This document shows positions 23,592 through 30,912 of a DNA stretch of 30,978 bases, in pieces (position 1 is the first letter of the stretch; the number at the start of each line of letters is the position of its first letter). Made by a program: the position numbers and the translations under genes. The notes beneath the pieces are model-generated. The model was not told the DNA's origin. It searched no databases and saw only the letters and a list, made by a program, of their open reading frames with translations. Source of the DNA: Flavobacteriales bacterium (lineage in GTDB: Bacteria; Bacteroidota; Bacteroidia; Flavobacteriales_F; PHOS-HE28); contig JACJZG010000051.1 in assembly GCA_020635715.1 (NCBI GenBank), forward strand, positions 1 to 30,978, read 5' to 3'.

Positions 23592-25982
23592 ATGGATAGC
23601 ATGAAATCAAGAATTTCCATTCTTCTCTCGATAGCGCTGACGGGCTTGTCCCTTTGCGTTTTCGCTCAAGACTGGAAGCCGCTTGGGCCAAACGATTGGA
23701 ATTGGCCTTCCGTCGGGAAGGCTTACTACCCCAGGCTTGCTATTGATGCCAATAACAATCCCGTCATAGCGGCCTTGGACTATGGTGTGGATGGAGAATA
23801 CCATGTAAGGCGTTGGGACGGTGTAAAGTGGATCGCGCTCGGTTCGGATGGATTCTTTACCGACGGGGCGATCCAGTCGAATATGGTGTTGGATGAAGGA
23901 GGGAATCCAGTGCTGGCGGGTAGCGATCCGGATAACGGCGACCGGATTATTGTGAGACGCTGGAATGGGACCATCTGGGTTTCGGTTGGAGTGGATGGGT
24001 TCTCATCCGGAGGGATTACGGCTGTTAAGCTTGCTAGGGATGTCAGTGGGAGTTTCATAGTAGCCTATATCGATCAATCTCTGGATCGGCACATCGTCGT
24101 CAAGCGATGGACTGGAAGCGCTTGGGAAATAATCGGTGATGAGAGCTTTTCTGATCCGGATTTGTCCGGTCTCCGTCTGTCATTGGACCCATCTGGTAAT
24201 CCGGTTGTGGCTTATCACCCGCCCCCCCCAGGTATCCACTTGACAAAGATCCATCGTTGGACCGGTGCGATATGGGAAGCGCTGCCCCCAATCGATCTTG
24301 GGAATGTGGTTGTCAGTTATACAGACATGGCCGTAGATGATGGAGCCAATCCCGTTGTAGTTCTATCCAATTGGATGTTTGGCGATAGGCCCATTGTTAA
24401 GCGATGGAACGGCACTTTGTGGGAGACTCTTGGTCCTGCAGGGATTTCGGTGGGCAATTGCTCCGGTGTGAATATCGAAGTAGGTCCAGACGGCGATCTG
24501 ATCCTCTTCTACCGTGACTATGACGACGGCACGCTCTTGCGACGTTGGAACGGCTCGATTTGGGAACTTATTTGTTACGTCGATCCGCTAATTGGGCCGG
24601 ACTATGCAACGATCGCGTTTAACACGAATGGTGATCCAATCGTTGCTTGCCAAGCATATGGCCTTGGCTGGCGTTCATGTGTGCAACGCTGGGATGGAAC
24701 GGAATGGTTGGAGTACGGAGAAAGAGGGTTTTCGACCAGGGGAGCATATTACACAGGCCTGGCCATGAACGCAGCTCATGAGATTGTTGTGGCGTATTCT
24801 GACCCGTCGAATGAGGGTCGCACGGCTGTTCAGCGATGGAATGATAACGAATGGGAGATGGTCGGCCAAGCGGGTTTCTCTGCTGGCTATTCCGCCCACC
24901 ACGATGTGGTGCTGGATTCGCTGGGACGTCCGATTGTAGCCTACGCGGACAATGTTAATAATGGCATATCCGTTATGCAATGGAATGGCGATAGCTGGGT
25001 GTCCATTGGTCCTTTGGGTTTCAATGGTGTTTACTCTTGGGGGCTCAGCTTAGGTATGGCGCCGGGCTTCAAGCCGGTGATCGCCTACAAGATCCCTATC
25101 AACATCGAGGACTACTACCGCATCAACGTGGTTAGCTGGGATGGCGCTACTTGGAACAACGTTGGTCAATTCCCAAGTGTTTGGGCGAAGGGAAGAATGG
25201 GGTTCGCGTTGGACTCAATGGGGTTCCCGACCATCGGATTCCATCACACTTCCATCGGCGGAACGGTCGTAGTGCGATGGGATGGAACCACATGGATTCA
25301 GTTACCGCCCCTTTCCAGCGCCTCGTCGTATTCCGCCTTCGGTGACCTCATTTTGGATGCTGACGATCGCCCTATTGTTGCTAGCAATGGCGCGATAATA
25401 CAATGGGATGGTACCGCGTGGGAAATGGTGGTGCCTTACTGGGATGGTGTGTCCGGGTTTGTTCAACTTGCGATGGATGACCACAACGATCTCGTTTTAG
25501 GAGGCTTGGACCACGGACGTGCGACCATACGACGATGGAACGGTGCGTATTGGCAGAGTGTGGGCAGCGAGCGCTTCACTACGTCCTTCTCGGATTTTCA
25601 GGGAGACAAATGGTTCCAGACGGATGGGCAGGGACGAGTAGTTGTGGCGTATACGAATGGAGGTATGTACGCGAAATCCATCGAGTACTCCGATCAGGGA
25701 ATTGTTATCGGCAATGGAGTGCTCAATCTTGGGCCGAACCCCAGTTCGGGTGAGGAATTGTGGATCAGTTTGGGAGGATTGCCTGTAACGATTGAAAGCG
25801 TCGCGGGTCAACTCCATGACATGTCCGGTAGGCTCATTAGCGCGCAGTTGCTCCCCGTGGCTCATGGTGAGTTGAATACGCGCTTCGCAATTCCTCCAGG
25901 ATTGGCTAGCGGGATGTACATCGCATCGGTCTACTCTGATGGCTCGCGATGGTCGTCGAGGTTGATCGTTGCGAAACCGTGA
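23592..25982 (+). CDS. Long secreted WxG-repeat (beta-propeller-like) protein with T9SS type A sorting domain
   Basis: The product is 796 aa; ATG 23601 is an equally good start. A signal peptide ends at CVFAQ. The body consists of about 13 units of roughly 50 residues, each centred on (K/R)RW(N/D)Gxx W, for example RRWNGTIWVSVG, KRWTGSAWEIIG, QRWDGTEWLEYG and RRWNGAYWQSVG, usually preceded by a short D-x-x-GNPV(V/I)A strand. Such W-rich repeats suggest one or two beta-propellers. The C-terminal 85 residues are a T9SS type A sorting domain (LNLGPNPSSGEELW, IPPGLASGMYIASV). Base composition is clearly more AT-rich and codon choice more mixed than in the genes on the left, so it may have been acquired. 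Its target and role are unknown. Confidence 0.88.
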   Translation: MDSMKSRISILLSIALTGLSLCVFAQDWKPLGPNDWNWPSVGKAYYPRLAIDANNNPVIAALDYGVDGEYHVRRWDGVKWIALGSDGFFTDGAIQSNMVLDEGGNPVLAGSDPDNGDRIIVRRWNGTIWVSVGVDGFSSGGITAVKLARDVSGSFIVAYIDQSLDRHIVVKRWTGSAWEIIGDESFSDPDLSGLRLSLDPSGNPVVAYHPPPPGIHLTKIHRWTGAIWEALPPIDLGNVVVSYTDMAVDDGANPVVVLSNWMFGDRPIVKRWNGTLWETLGPAGISVGNCSGVNIEVGPDGDLILFYRDYDDGTLLRRWNGSIWELICYVDPLIGPDYATIAFNTNGDPIVACQAYGLGWRSCVQRWDGTEWLEYGERGFSTRGAYYTGLAMNAAHEIVVAYSDPSNEGRTAVQRWNDNEWEMVGQAGFSAGYSAHHDVVLDSLGRPIVAYADNVNNGISVMQWNGDSWVSIGPLGFNGVYSWGLSLGMAPGFKPVIAYKIPINIEDYYRINVVSWDGATWNNVGQFPSVWAKGRMGFALDSMGFPTIGFHHTSIGGTVVVRWDGTTWIQLPPLSSASSYSAFGDLILDADDRPIVASNGAIIQWDGTAWEMVVPYWDGVSGFVQLAMDDHNDLVLGGLDHGRATIRRWNGAYWQSVGSERFTTSFSDFQGDKWFQTDGQGRVVVAYTNGGMYAKSIEYSDQGIVIGNGVLNLGPNPSSGEELWISLGGLPVTIESVAGQLHDMSGRLISAQLLPVAHGELNTRFAIPPGLASGMYIASVYSDGSRWSSRLIVAKP

Positions 25983-26016
25983 ACGGCACCATGCCCCGCC
26001 TCATCGTCCAAGCCTT

Positions 26017-26050
26017 CGCAGGGTCTTCCGAGGCACGAGGAGACCCTGCG
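26017..26050. terminator. Bidirectional terminator hairpin between convergent genes
   Basis: CGCAGGGTCT (26017-26026) pairs perfectly with AGACCCTGCG (26041-26050) around a 14-nt loop. It lies 35 nt after the T9SS gene stop and in the convergent gap before the FN3 gene end at 26179. No T-tract follows on either strand. The rest of the 196-bp gap shows no gene. Confidence 0.55.
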
Positions 26051-26178
26051 TTCGGTCACCAAGACCGTGGTTCGTGCCGATCCATGCGGTCCCGTGCGAA
26101 AAGTACTCCGGCCTCAACGGCGCATGCGTGCAAGGTTTTGCCGGATCACTCGCGGAGGTCGGCGAGCATCCGAGCTGC

Positions 26179-26811
26179 TCATGCCGCCTTCATTCCCACG
26201 GAGAGGGCAACGGCTGTGCCGCTCAGCGGGCTGTTCGTCCGGGTGCCGATGGCCTGCACCCGGATGGTGTAGTACTCCAGTGGGTCCAGACCTTCGATCC
26301 GGCAGCGGGACTTGGTGCTCAGCTCGAAGCGGGTTTCCCCCTCCGTGTGGGCATAGCCCTTGTTGATGTGCAGCTTGTACATGCGTGCACCGTGCACCGG
26401 GTCCCAACGCACATCAATGGTGCGTGGCAGCGGTCCGCTCCGGGCGCGCTGGCCTTTCGGTTGGGCAAGGCTATTGATGCGCTTGGAGGCACGGCGTTGT
26501 TCAAATCCACCGTCCGCTATGACCAAGGCATCTCCTTGCGCAATGAAGGAGACATAGGTGGCCAGTGACTTGATCATGGTCGCCACCTGCTCCAGGTTCT
26601 GCTGCTTCATGATATACTCTCCCCTGCTTCCGCCGTCATGGGTGGCGATCACCGAATGGTTGAGCGCATCAATGGCCGCCTCGAAATCAGGCATGGTGGG
26701 CGTAGGTGCCGGGAAGAGCGGGTTATCCTTCATGCAATTACGCACGATACGTGCGCGCATCAGCATTTGGAGGGCGTTCAGGCCACGCAGGTCGGTCTTG
26801 ACGAGTTTCAT
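26179..26811 (-). CDS. Small fibronectin type III domain protein of a Bacteroidota family
   Basis: The 210-aa product starts at ATG 26811 (MKLVKTDLRGLNALQMLMRA). The open frame extends to 26976, but that extension has no family character. Residues 1-110 are helical and match the pattern of small Bacteroidota proteins that begin with a short basic start, then a segment like NPLFPAPTPTMPDFEAAIDA, and an alpha-helical pair (VATMIKSLATYVSFIAQGDA). Residues about 125-205 form an FN3-like sandwich (DVRWDPVHGARMYKLHI, LDPLEYYTIRVQAIG). There is no signal peptide. The function is unknown; such genes are usually solitary. Confidence 0.75.
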   Translation of the reverse strand: MKLVKTDLRGLNALQMLMRARIVRNCMKDNPLFPAPTPTMPDFEAAIDALNHSVIATHDGGSRGEYIMKQQNLEQVATMIKSLATYVSFIAQGDALVIADGGFEQRRASKRINSLAQPKGQRARSGPLPRTIDVRWDPVHGARMYKLHINKGYAHTEGETRFELSTKSRCRIEGLDPLEYYTIRVQAIGTRTNSPLSGTAVALSVGMKAA

Positions 26812-27163
26812 GGTCGCTGGTTCTTGCTGCCCTGTAACGGAAGTGCTGGCTTTTCGGTTACCGAACAGCGCCGACCGATCGATGGTCGGGGATGATCCAA
26901 GGCTTTTCCCGGGTGTTTGTTGGCTTGTTCGGGCCGGATGATCAAAGCCCGGAGTTGGTTGATCGCTTGATCCCATGGAACGCTCGTTCTACGAACTTGA
27001 GCGACCATCGCTCGGCTGCACTTGATCAGGTCGCGGAACGGATCGTCCGTAACCCGCGATGAGTTGTAGGGAACATGCCTTCAATTGATCGCGCAGGTGC
27101 ATTTGGCGATCGCTTTGTCACTGGGGTTCAGGACTATTGATCCGGGTTGCCACCTTTGTGCCG
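26812..27163. other. 352-bp divergent intergenic region
   Basis: No credible gene is seen. The region lies between the FN3 gene (leftward) and the DUF2200 gene (rightward). It holds a 13-bp palindrome TTCGGTTACCGAA at 26853-26865, which could be an operator for the FN3 gene. Just before the DUF2200 start lies CACCTTTG (27151-27158), one base from a -7 element and 5 nt before the ATG. Several scattered GATCGC/GCGATC words are present without clear order. Confidence 0.5.
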
Positions 27164-27526
27164 ATGAAACCCGGAGCCAACTACGACCGCATCTTCAAGA
27201 TGGCCTTCGCCAGTGTGTACCCGCACTACGTCACCAAGGTGGAGAAGAAGGGCCGTACCAAGGAGGAGCTGCACACCGTGATCCACTGGCTCACGGGCTA
27301 CACGGAGAAGGGTCTCGCCACAGTGCTCGAGAAGAAGACTGACTTCGAGACCTTCTTCGCCAAGGCCCCCAAGCTCAACCCGAACGTAGGCCTCATCACG
27401 GGCGTCATCTGCGGCTATCGGGTCGAGGAGATCGAGGACCCCCTCATGCAGAAGATCCGCTACCTGGACAAGCTGGTGGATGAGCTGGCGAAAGGGAAGA
27501 AGATGGAGAGCATCTTGCGGAAGTGA
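27164..27526 (+). CDS. DUF2200 family protein
   Basis: The 120-aa product starts at ATG 27164 (MKPGANYDRIFKMAFASVYP), where family similarity starts. The chain is recognisable along its length: AFASVYPHYVTKVEKKGRTKEE is represented by the signatures FASVYPHY and KKGRTKEE, followed by WLTGYTEKG, DFETFFAKAP, NVGLITGVICGYRVEEIEDP and a basic end (ELAKGKKMESILRK). This is the complete DUF2200 fold, a small cytoplasmic protein widespread in bacteria with no established function. It is preceded by a near-consensus -7 element only 5 nt away and converges on the DUF1801 gene with an 18-bp gap. Confidence 0.9.
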   Translation: MKPGANYDRIFKMAFASVYPHYVTKVEKKGRTKEELHTVIHWLTGYTEKGLATVLEKKTDFETFFAKAPKLNPNVGLITGVICGYRVEEIEDPLMQKIRYLDKLVDELAKGKKMESILRK

Positions 27527-27544
27527 AAGCGGCGCCGGTTCTCT

Positions 27545-27994
27545 TTAGCGCAGTCCCGAGGCACGCTCCCTGTCCCGCTCCATAGCATCGTGCAGCAATT
27601 GCCGCAGCAGGCGTGCGTCCGTTGGAGTGAGTTGCTGCAGGTCGCGCCAAAGGACCTGTTTGCGTGTGCCGCGATCCAGGTAACCGTGCGGGTCGGATAG
27701 CAGGTTGCCGTGGGAGAAGCCGAAGCGAACGCCTTCATAGGTCTTCTTGCCGCCCCACAGCACGGACGCTGGCCAGATGAAGCACACATCCAGGCGTGAT
27801 CGGTAGGCCAGGATGTTATAGGAGAGCCGTTCGCGCAGTTCAGGAGCTTCGCTGGTGATGAACTCGCGCAATTGCTCCATTAGCACCCGTTCATCGGCAG
27901 GCAGAAAGTCGAGCAGCGCTTGTGGCGTGGCGAACCGGATGCCCCCCGAAAGCATGGTGGAGGGCGCTTTGGGCGTCTGGCTCGAGCGGGGCAT
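27545..27994 (-). CDS. DUF1801 (YdhG-like) domain protein
   Basis: The 149-aa product starts at ATG 27994. An internal Met at 27955 (MLSGGIRF) could be the true start, since the first 13 residues are low-complexity. The domain resembles DUF1801: FATPQALLDFLPADERVLMEQLREFI, shown by LLDFLPADER, then RERLSYNILAYR, ICFIWPASVLWG-like hydrophobic strand (VCFIWPASVLWGGKK), RFGFSHGNLL and KQVLWRDLQQL. The fold resembles the iron-chaperone/YdhG group, but the function is unknown. It lies 99 bp downstream of the DHFR-like gene on the same strand and may be cotranscribed. Confidence 0.82.
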   Translation of the reverse strand: MPRSSQTPKAPSTMLSGGIRFATPQALLDFLPADERVLMEQLREFITSEAPELRERLSYNILAYRSRLDVCFIWPASVLWGGKKTYEGVRFGFSHGNLLSDPHGYLDRGTRKQVLWRDLQQLTPTDARLLRQLLHDAMERDRERASGLR

Positions 27995-28093
27995 GATGCG
28001 AAGTTGCGAAGAGGATGCGCTCCGGAGCAAGCCCTGACCATTCGGACCGGCACCCTGGGCATTGCGGTGCCGATCGTTCAACAAGGACCGTGG

Positions 28094-28651
28094 CTAGCGC
28101 TTCACCTCATACCGCATCGCCACTGCGCCTGAGCTGAACTCCTCCCGGCCCACGAGCTTCAGGTCCACCATCTTCGACATCCCGGCGAACAGTGCGGGCC
28201 CGCGACCAATGATGCGCGGGTGCACCACGATCTGGTACTCATCGATGAGGCCGAGTTCCGTCAGGGCCTGTGCGAGCTGCACGCCGCCCACACCGATGCC
28301 CTTGCCGGGTTGTTGCTTCAGCTGCTTCACGAACTGCTCCAGATCACCTCCCACGATTTCCGAGTTCCAATCGACCTCCTTCAACGTGTTCGACACCACG
28401 TACTTCTTCGCGGCGTCCATGGTCTTGGCGAAGGGATGCATCCACGGTTCCATCCAGCTGGGCCAGATGCCGCTCGGCGGCAAGCGCCAGGCTTCCTCCA
28501 TCATGCCATAGGTCACGCGGCCAAGGAGCAGGGCATCGCAGCCAGCGATGTATTCCATCGCGTTGCGGTGCAGATCCGCGTCGGCGATGCCCGCGGTGTG
28601 GTCGTAGCAGCCGTTCAGGGTGACATTGATGGAGAAGCGGAGAGGGCGCAT
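28094..28651 (-). CDS. Dihydrofolate-reductase-family (RibD C-terminal-like) oxidoreductase
   Basis: The 185-aa product starts at ATG 28651 (MRPLRFSINVTLNGCYDH). Family features are RPLRFSINVTLNG at the start, GCDALLLGRVTYGMM, KKYVVSNTLKEVDW, the NADPH-binding GKGIGVGGVQLAQAL and IDEYQIVVHPRIIGRGPALF. This family (YyaP/RibD_C) is NADPH-dependent, but the substrate of stand-alone members is mostly unknown; it is not a housekeeping folA. A partial, decayed copy of its 5' end is found at 30082-30202, on the other side of the IS element. The IS left end lies 27 bp upstream of the start codon and may affect its promoter. Confidence 0.9.
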   Translation of the reverse strand: MRPLRFSINVTLNGCYDHTAGIADADLHRNAMEYIAGCDALLLGRVTYGMMEEAWRLPPSGIWPSWMEPWMHPFAKTMDAAKKYVVSNTLKEVDWNSEIVGGDLEQFVKQLKQQPGKGIGVGGVQLAQALTELGLIDEYQIVVHPRIIGRGPALFAGMSKMVDLKLVGREEFSSGAVAMRYEVKR

Positions 28652-28678
28652 GGTGTCTGCGATCAAGATGGCCCTTTA

Positions 28679-28705
28679 TTGATCCGGCAACCATGTGTTG
28701 AAGAT
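28679..28705 (+). repeat. IS630 left terminal inverted repeat
   Basis: The 27 bp begin TTGATCCGGCAACC and include ATGTGTTG. The repeat lies directly after the TA at 28677-28678. Confidence 0.85.
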
Positions 28706-28733
28706 CGGCACGATCCATGGATCGGATCGTAAC

Positions 28734-29768
28734 ATGAGAGAGAACGACTCGAGAAAGCTGAGCGTGGAAGCTCTGAACGAACGCCGCCGACAGGTGGTCG
28801 AATGCCGCCAACGCGGGATGACCCAGAAGGAAGTATCGACCCTGTGCGGCATGAGTACGGTGACGATCGGGAAAATCGATGTGCTGTTCAAGAAAGGTGG
28901 ATGGTCTGCCGTGCAAGTGATCAAGGAGGGTCGGCCCAAAGGGAAGGGCCGCATCCTGACAAGTGAGCAGGAGCGTGACGCGCAGAAGGTCATCGCTGAC
29001 AGAACACCCGATCAGTTGAAACTGCCTTACGCGCTTTGGACCAGAGAAGCGGTGCGTGAGATGATCGCGCATCGCTACCAACGGAGCCTCTCTGTGCGGG
29101 CAGTGGGGGACTATCTGCAACGCTGGGGCTACACACCTCAGAAGCCGCTGCAAAAGGCCTACGAGCAGCGCCCTGCGGAGGTGCGGCGTTGGACCCAAGA
29201 GACCTATCCCGCGATCAAGGCCAAGGCCGTGCTCGAAGAGGCTGAGATCCTGTGGGGTGACGAGACCGGTCTGCGAAGCGACGATGTGCGCGGGCGCAGC
29301 TACTCACCACGAGGAAGTACGCCGGTGATCCGCGTGAACCAGAACCGCGATGGTTGCTCGGTGATCTCCACAGTGACCAACAAAGGCCAGATGCGGTGGA
29401 TGGTGTTCAAGGGCGCGATCAATGCGCGGATCCTGATCGACTTCATGCGCCGCTTGATCAAGAACGCCAAGCGGAAGATCTTCCTGATCCTGGACAACCT
29501 GCGCGTCCATCATAGCCAACCTGTCCAGGACTGGGTCGAGGCACATTACGAGGAGATCGAGCTGTTCTTCCTGCCCAGCTACTCCCCAGAACTCAATCCG
29601 GTGGAGATCGCCAACGCCGACTTGAAGCACGCGGTGACCACCTGCGCCCCGGCGCGCAAGAAAGGCAAGCTCCACAAGGTCGCTTCAACACATCTGCGCT
29701 CCTTGCAACGGAACTCCGAGCGCATCATCAGCTTCTTCCAAAAGGACACCGTCCGCTATGCCGCTTGA
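28734..29768 (+). CDS. IS630-family DDE transposase
   Basis: The 344-aa product starts at ATG 28734 (MRENDSRKLSVEALNERR); a GTG at 28695 inside the terminal repeat is unlikely. The N-terminal half has helix-turn-helix domains (GMTQKEVSTLCGMSTVTIGK and WTREAVREMIAHRY through VGDYLQRWGYTPQKP). The catalytic domain has the DDE triad: Asp in EILWGDETGLRSD, Asp in IFLILDNLRVHH and Glu in PSYSPELNPVEIANADLK. The length and motifs are complete, with no frameshift, so the protein should be functional. It cuts and pastes the element at TA sites. Confidence 0.94.
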   Translation: MRENDSRKLSVEALNERRRQVVECRQRGMTQKEVSTLCGMSTVTIGKIDVLFKKGGWSAVQVIKEGRPKGKGRILTSEQERDAQKVIADRTPDQLKLPYALWTREAVREMIAHRYQRSLSVRAVGDYLQRWGYTPQKPLQKAYEQRPAEVRRWTQETYPAIKAKAVLEEAEILWGDETGLRSDDVRGRSYSPRGSTPVIRVNQNRDGCSVISTVTNKGQMRWMVFKGAINARILIDFMRRLIKNAKRKIFLILDNLRVHHSQPVQDWVEAHYEEIELFFLPSYSPELNPVEIANADLKHAVTTCAPARKKGKLHKVASTHLRSLQRNSERIISFFQKDTVRYAA

Positions 29769-29795
29769 ATCTACAACACATCTCCGCCGACTCAA
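29769..29795 (-). repeat. IS630 right terminal inverted repeat
   Basis: Read on the minus strand it begins TTGAGTCGGCGGAG and includes ATGTGTTG. It starts directly after the transposase stop codon and is followed by TA (29796-29797). Confidence 0.85.
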
Positions 29796-29812
29796 TAAGG
29801 ACCACTGTACTG

Positions 29813-30085
29813 TTAGATGTAGTGCACGACGCAGTTGGCCTTCGTCAGCTCGTAGCAATGATGACACAGGAGTTTGATGGTCACTCCAGCCGAGGACGTG
29901 TCGTTCCATTCCCCCTCTCGCTCATATGCAGCATGACATTGGTCGCACCAGGCATCCGGCCATGGACTATCCGCATCTGGTCGCCGCGAGTACCAAGCCT
30001 TGCTTGACGCGCTCACCAAATGCTCACATACGTACGTAATAGTCGCGTCGCCATGGTCAGTGCAAGAGATCGTTTCTACGCTCAT
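29813..30085 (-). CDS. Small cysteine-rich protein, probable zinc-binding
   Basis: The product is 90 aa. The cysteine/histidine pattern suggests metal binding: C8 with H11 near the start (SCTDHGD), C20 with H22 (VCEHL), WCDQCH in the middle and LLCHHCYELTK near the end. The segment RPDADSPWPDAWCDQC and EREGEWND recall a family of small bacterial proteins of unknown function (pattern: PDAWC-x2-C ... EGEWN ... C-x2-C). Its start codon overlaps the stop of the DHFR-like remnant by the ATGA overlap, so it may be translated from whatever transcript crosses that remnant. The region is more AT-rich than the core genes. Confidence 0.8.
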   Translation of the reverse strand: MSVETISCTDHGDATITYVCEHLVSASSKAWYSRRPDADSPWPDAWCDQCHAAYEREGEWNDTSSAGVTIKLLCHHCYELTKANCVVHYI

Positions 30086-30202
30086 TTGGGTGGTTCAATA
30101 ATGTGCTTGAATTCGTCCAGGTCTTCGTCAGCGATCCTGGCCGTGTGGTCGTAGCGCCCGTCGAGAGTTACGTTGATGTAGAACTTGAGGGGGCGCACGG
30201 TG
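30082..30202 (-). pseudogene. Decayed 5' fragment of a DHFR-family gene
   Basis: The frame ending at 30082 encodes VRPLKFYINVTLDGRYDHTA and continues RIADEDL, closely matching the first 30 residues of the protein at 28651 (RPLRFSINVTLNGCYDHTA). DNA similarity extends from about 30118 to 30202 and includes a few bases before the start, where GTG replaces ATG. After DL the similarity ends and 11 unrelated residues lead to the stop, which overlaps the next start (ATGA). The remaining 150 residues of the enzyme are absent, so this is a deletion remnant of a paralogue, older than a fresh duplication given the divergence. Confidence 0.75.
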
Positions 30203-30212
30203 TACTGATCAA

Positions 30213-30491
30213 TCAGGCATCCAACCTGCACCAGAATGCGATGATATAATTGTCGAAATTGAGCTTGATCGACTCCCAATCACTTGACTCGTGTATTGGC
30301 ATGTCCAACTTGACATTGGTCAGTCTAATGGGGCTCACAAAATCTGACAGGACAACATCGGCGGCATCCGTGCCAAGGCGATGTGTAATGCGAAAGCAGG
30401 AAAAGCTGTCGATAGTCTCTGATGGTCCGATAAGAAGGACTCCTCGGTCCAGCAATATTGCTCCGTCGAAAAGTACAAGGTCAACCCGCAT
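30213..30491 (-). CDS. Small hypothetical protein
   Basis: A 92-aa open frame lies in AT-rich sequence. It shows alternating hydrophobic strands (MRVDLVLFDGAILLDRGVLL, then LTNVKLDMP and NYIIAFW) and looks like a small beta-sandwich, perhaps an immunity-type protein. There is no signal peptide. I recognise no family. It lies 34 bp after the DMP19-like gene and just before the DHFR-like remnant, all on the same strand. It could be a truncated piece of a longer gene. Confidence 0.5.
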   Translation of the reverse strand: MRVDLVLFDGAILLDRGVLLIGPSETIDSFSCFRITHRLGTDAADVVLSDFVSPIRLTNVKLDMPIHESSDWESIKLNFDNYIIAFWCRLDA

Positions 30492-30525
30492 CGCTACTAT
30501 ATGATTGGTGGGTCGGATGGTTTGC

Positions 30526-30912
30526 TCAGAGCGGCGAGAACTGTTCCGGCTTTTCCCGGTATCGTTCTGCGAAACGATCAGCTAAATAGGAGTCATCCGG
30601 AACCAATTCACAGTAGCGTTCATTGGCGATAGGCTCGGTGTCATCCGTCCAATCTGAAAGCACAGGGTCGTCTTGAGCTCCACGCAGGAAAGCCGCGACA
30701 TCATCCAGCCCAAAGAAGGCAAAGCCCTCAGCGGCCGCTATAAGCCGTTCACTTTCCAAGCACTCAATGGCATGGTGGACGCCACCGTTCATTATCAGGC
30801 CATGAACCAGCAGAATCGAAGCGAGCGCCTGATCTCCAGGGCTGGGAGAAGCGCCGCCGTCTTCCATTGCGGCCCGATTCCATATAGCATCAGCGTTGGT
30901 CATGGGCATCAT
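30526..30912 (-). CDS. DMP19/DUF4375-like small protein
   Basis: The product is 128 aa (M1 at 30912, M2 at 30909, another at 30903). The segment LLVHGLIMNGGVHHAIECLE recalls the NGG-x-H/Q motif of DMP19-like (DUF4375) proteins, followed by AAEGFAFFGLDDVAAFL and an acidic C-terminus (CELVPDDSYLADRFAERY). It is a small acidic cytoplasmic protein; the DMP19 link is only a pattern match. The ATG overlaps the VOC gene stop (ATGA), so the two are translationally coupled. Confidence 0.7.
   Translation of the reverse strand: MMPMTNADAIWNRAAMEDGGASPSPGDQALASILLVHGLIMNGGVHHAIECLESERLIAAAEGFAFFGLDDVAAFLRGAQDDPVLSDWTDDTEPIANERYCELVPDDSYLADRFAERYREKPEQFSPL

Larger units (their letters stand above)
28679..29795 (+). 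mobile_element. Complete IS630-family insertion sequence (1117 bp) with TA duplication
   Basis: The left end begins TTGATCCGGC (28679) and the right end, read inward, begins TTGAGTCGGC (29795). The two 27-bp terminal repeats agree at 20 of 27 positions, including the shared blocks TTGA, CGGC, ATGTGTTG and AGAT. A TA dinucleotide flanks both ends (28677-28678 and 29796-29797), as expected for IS630/Tc1-type insertion. It carries one intact transposase gene, whose stop codon abuts the right repeat. The element is probably still active. Confidence 0.9.

Noticed and set aside
26812..26976. N-terminal extension of the FN3 protein up to 26976
   Set aside because: The extra 55 residues are Ser/Pro/Thr-rich without family character, and the known family begins at the basic MKLVK-like start.
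27135..27145. TATTGATCCGG before the DUF2200 gene matches the first 11 bp of the IS630 left end plus its TA
   Set aside because: The match stops abruptly and no second end or transposase remnant is near. It is probably chance, although a solo IS end cannot be fully excluded.
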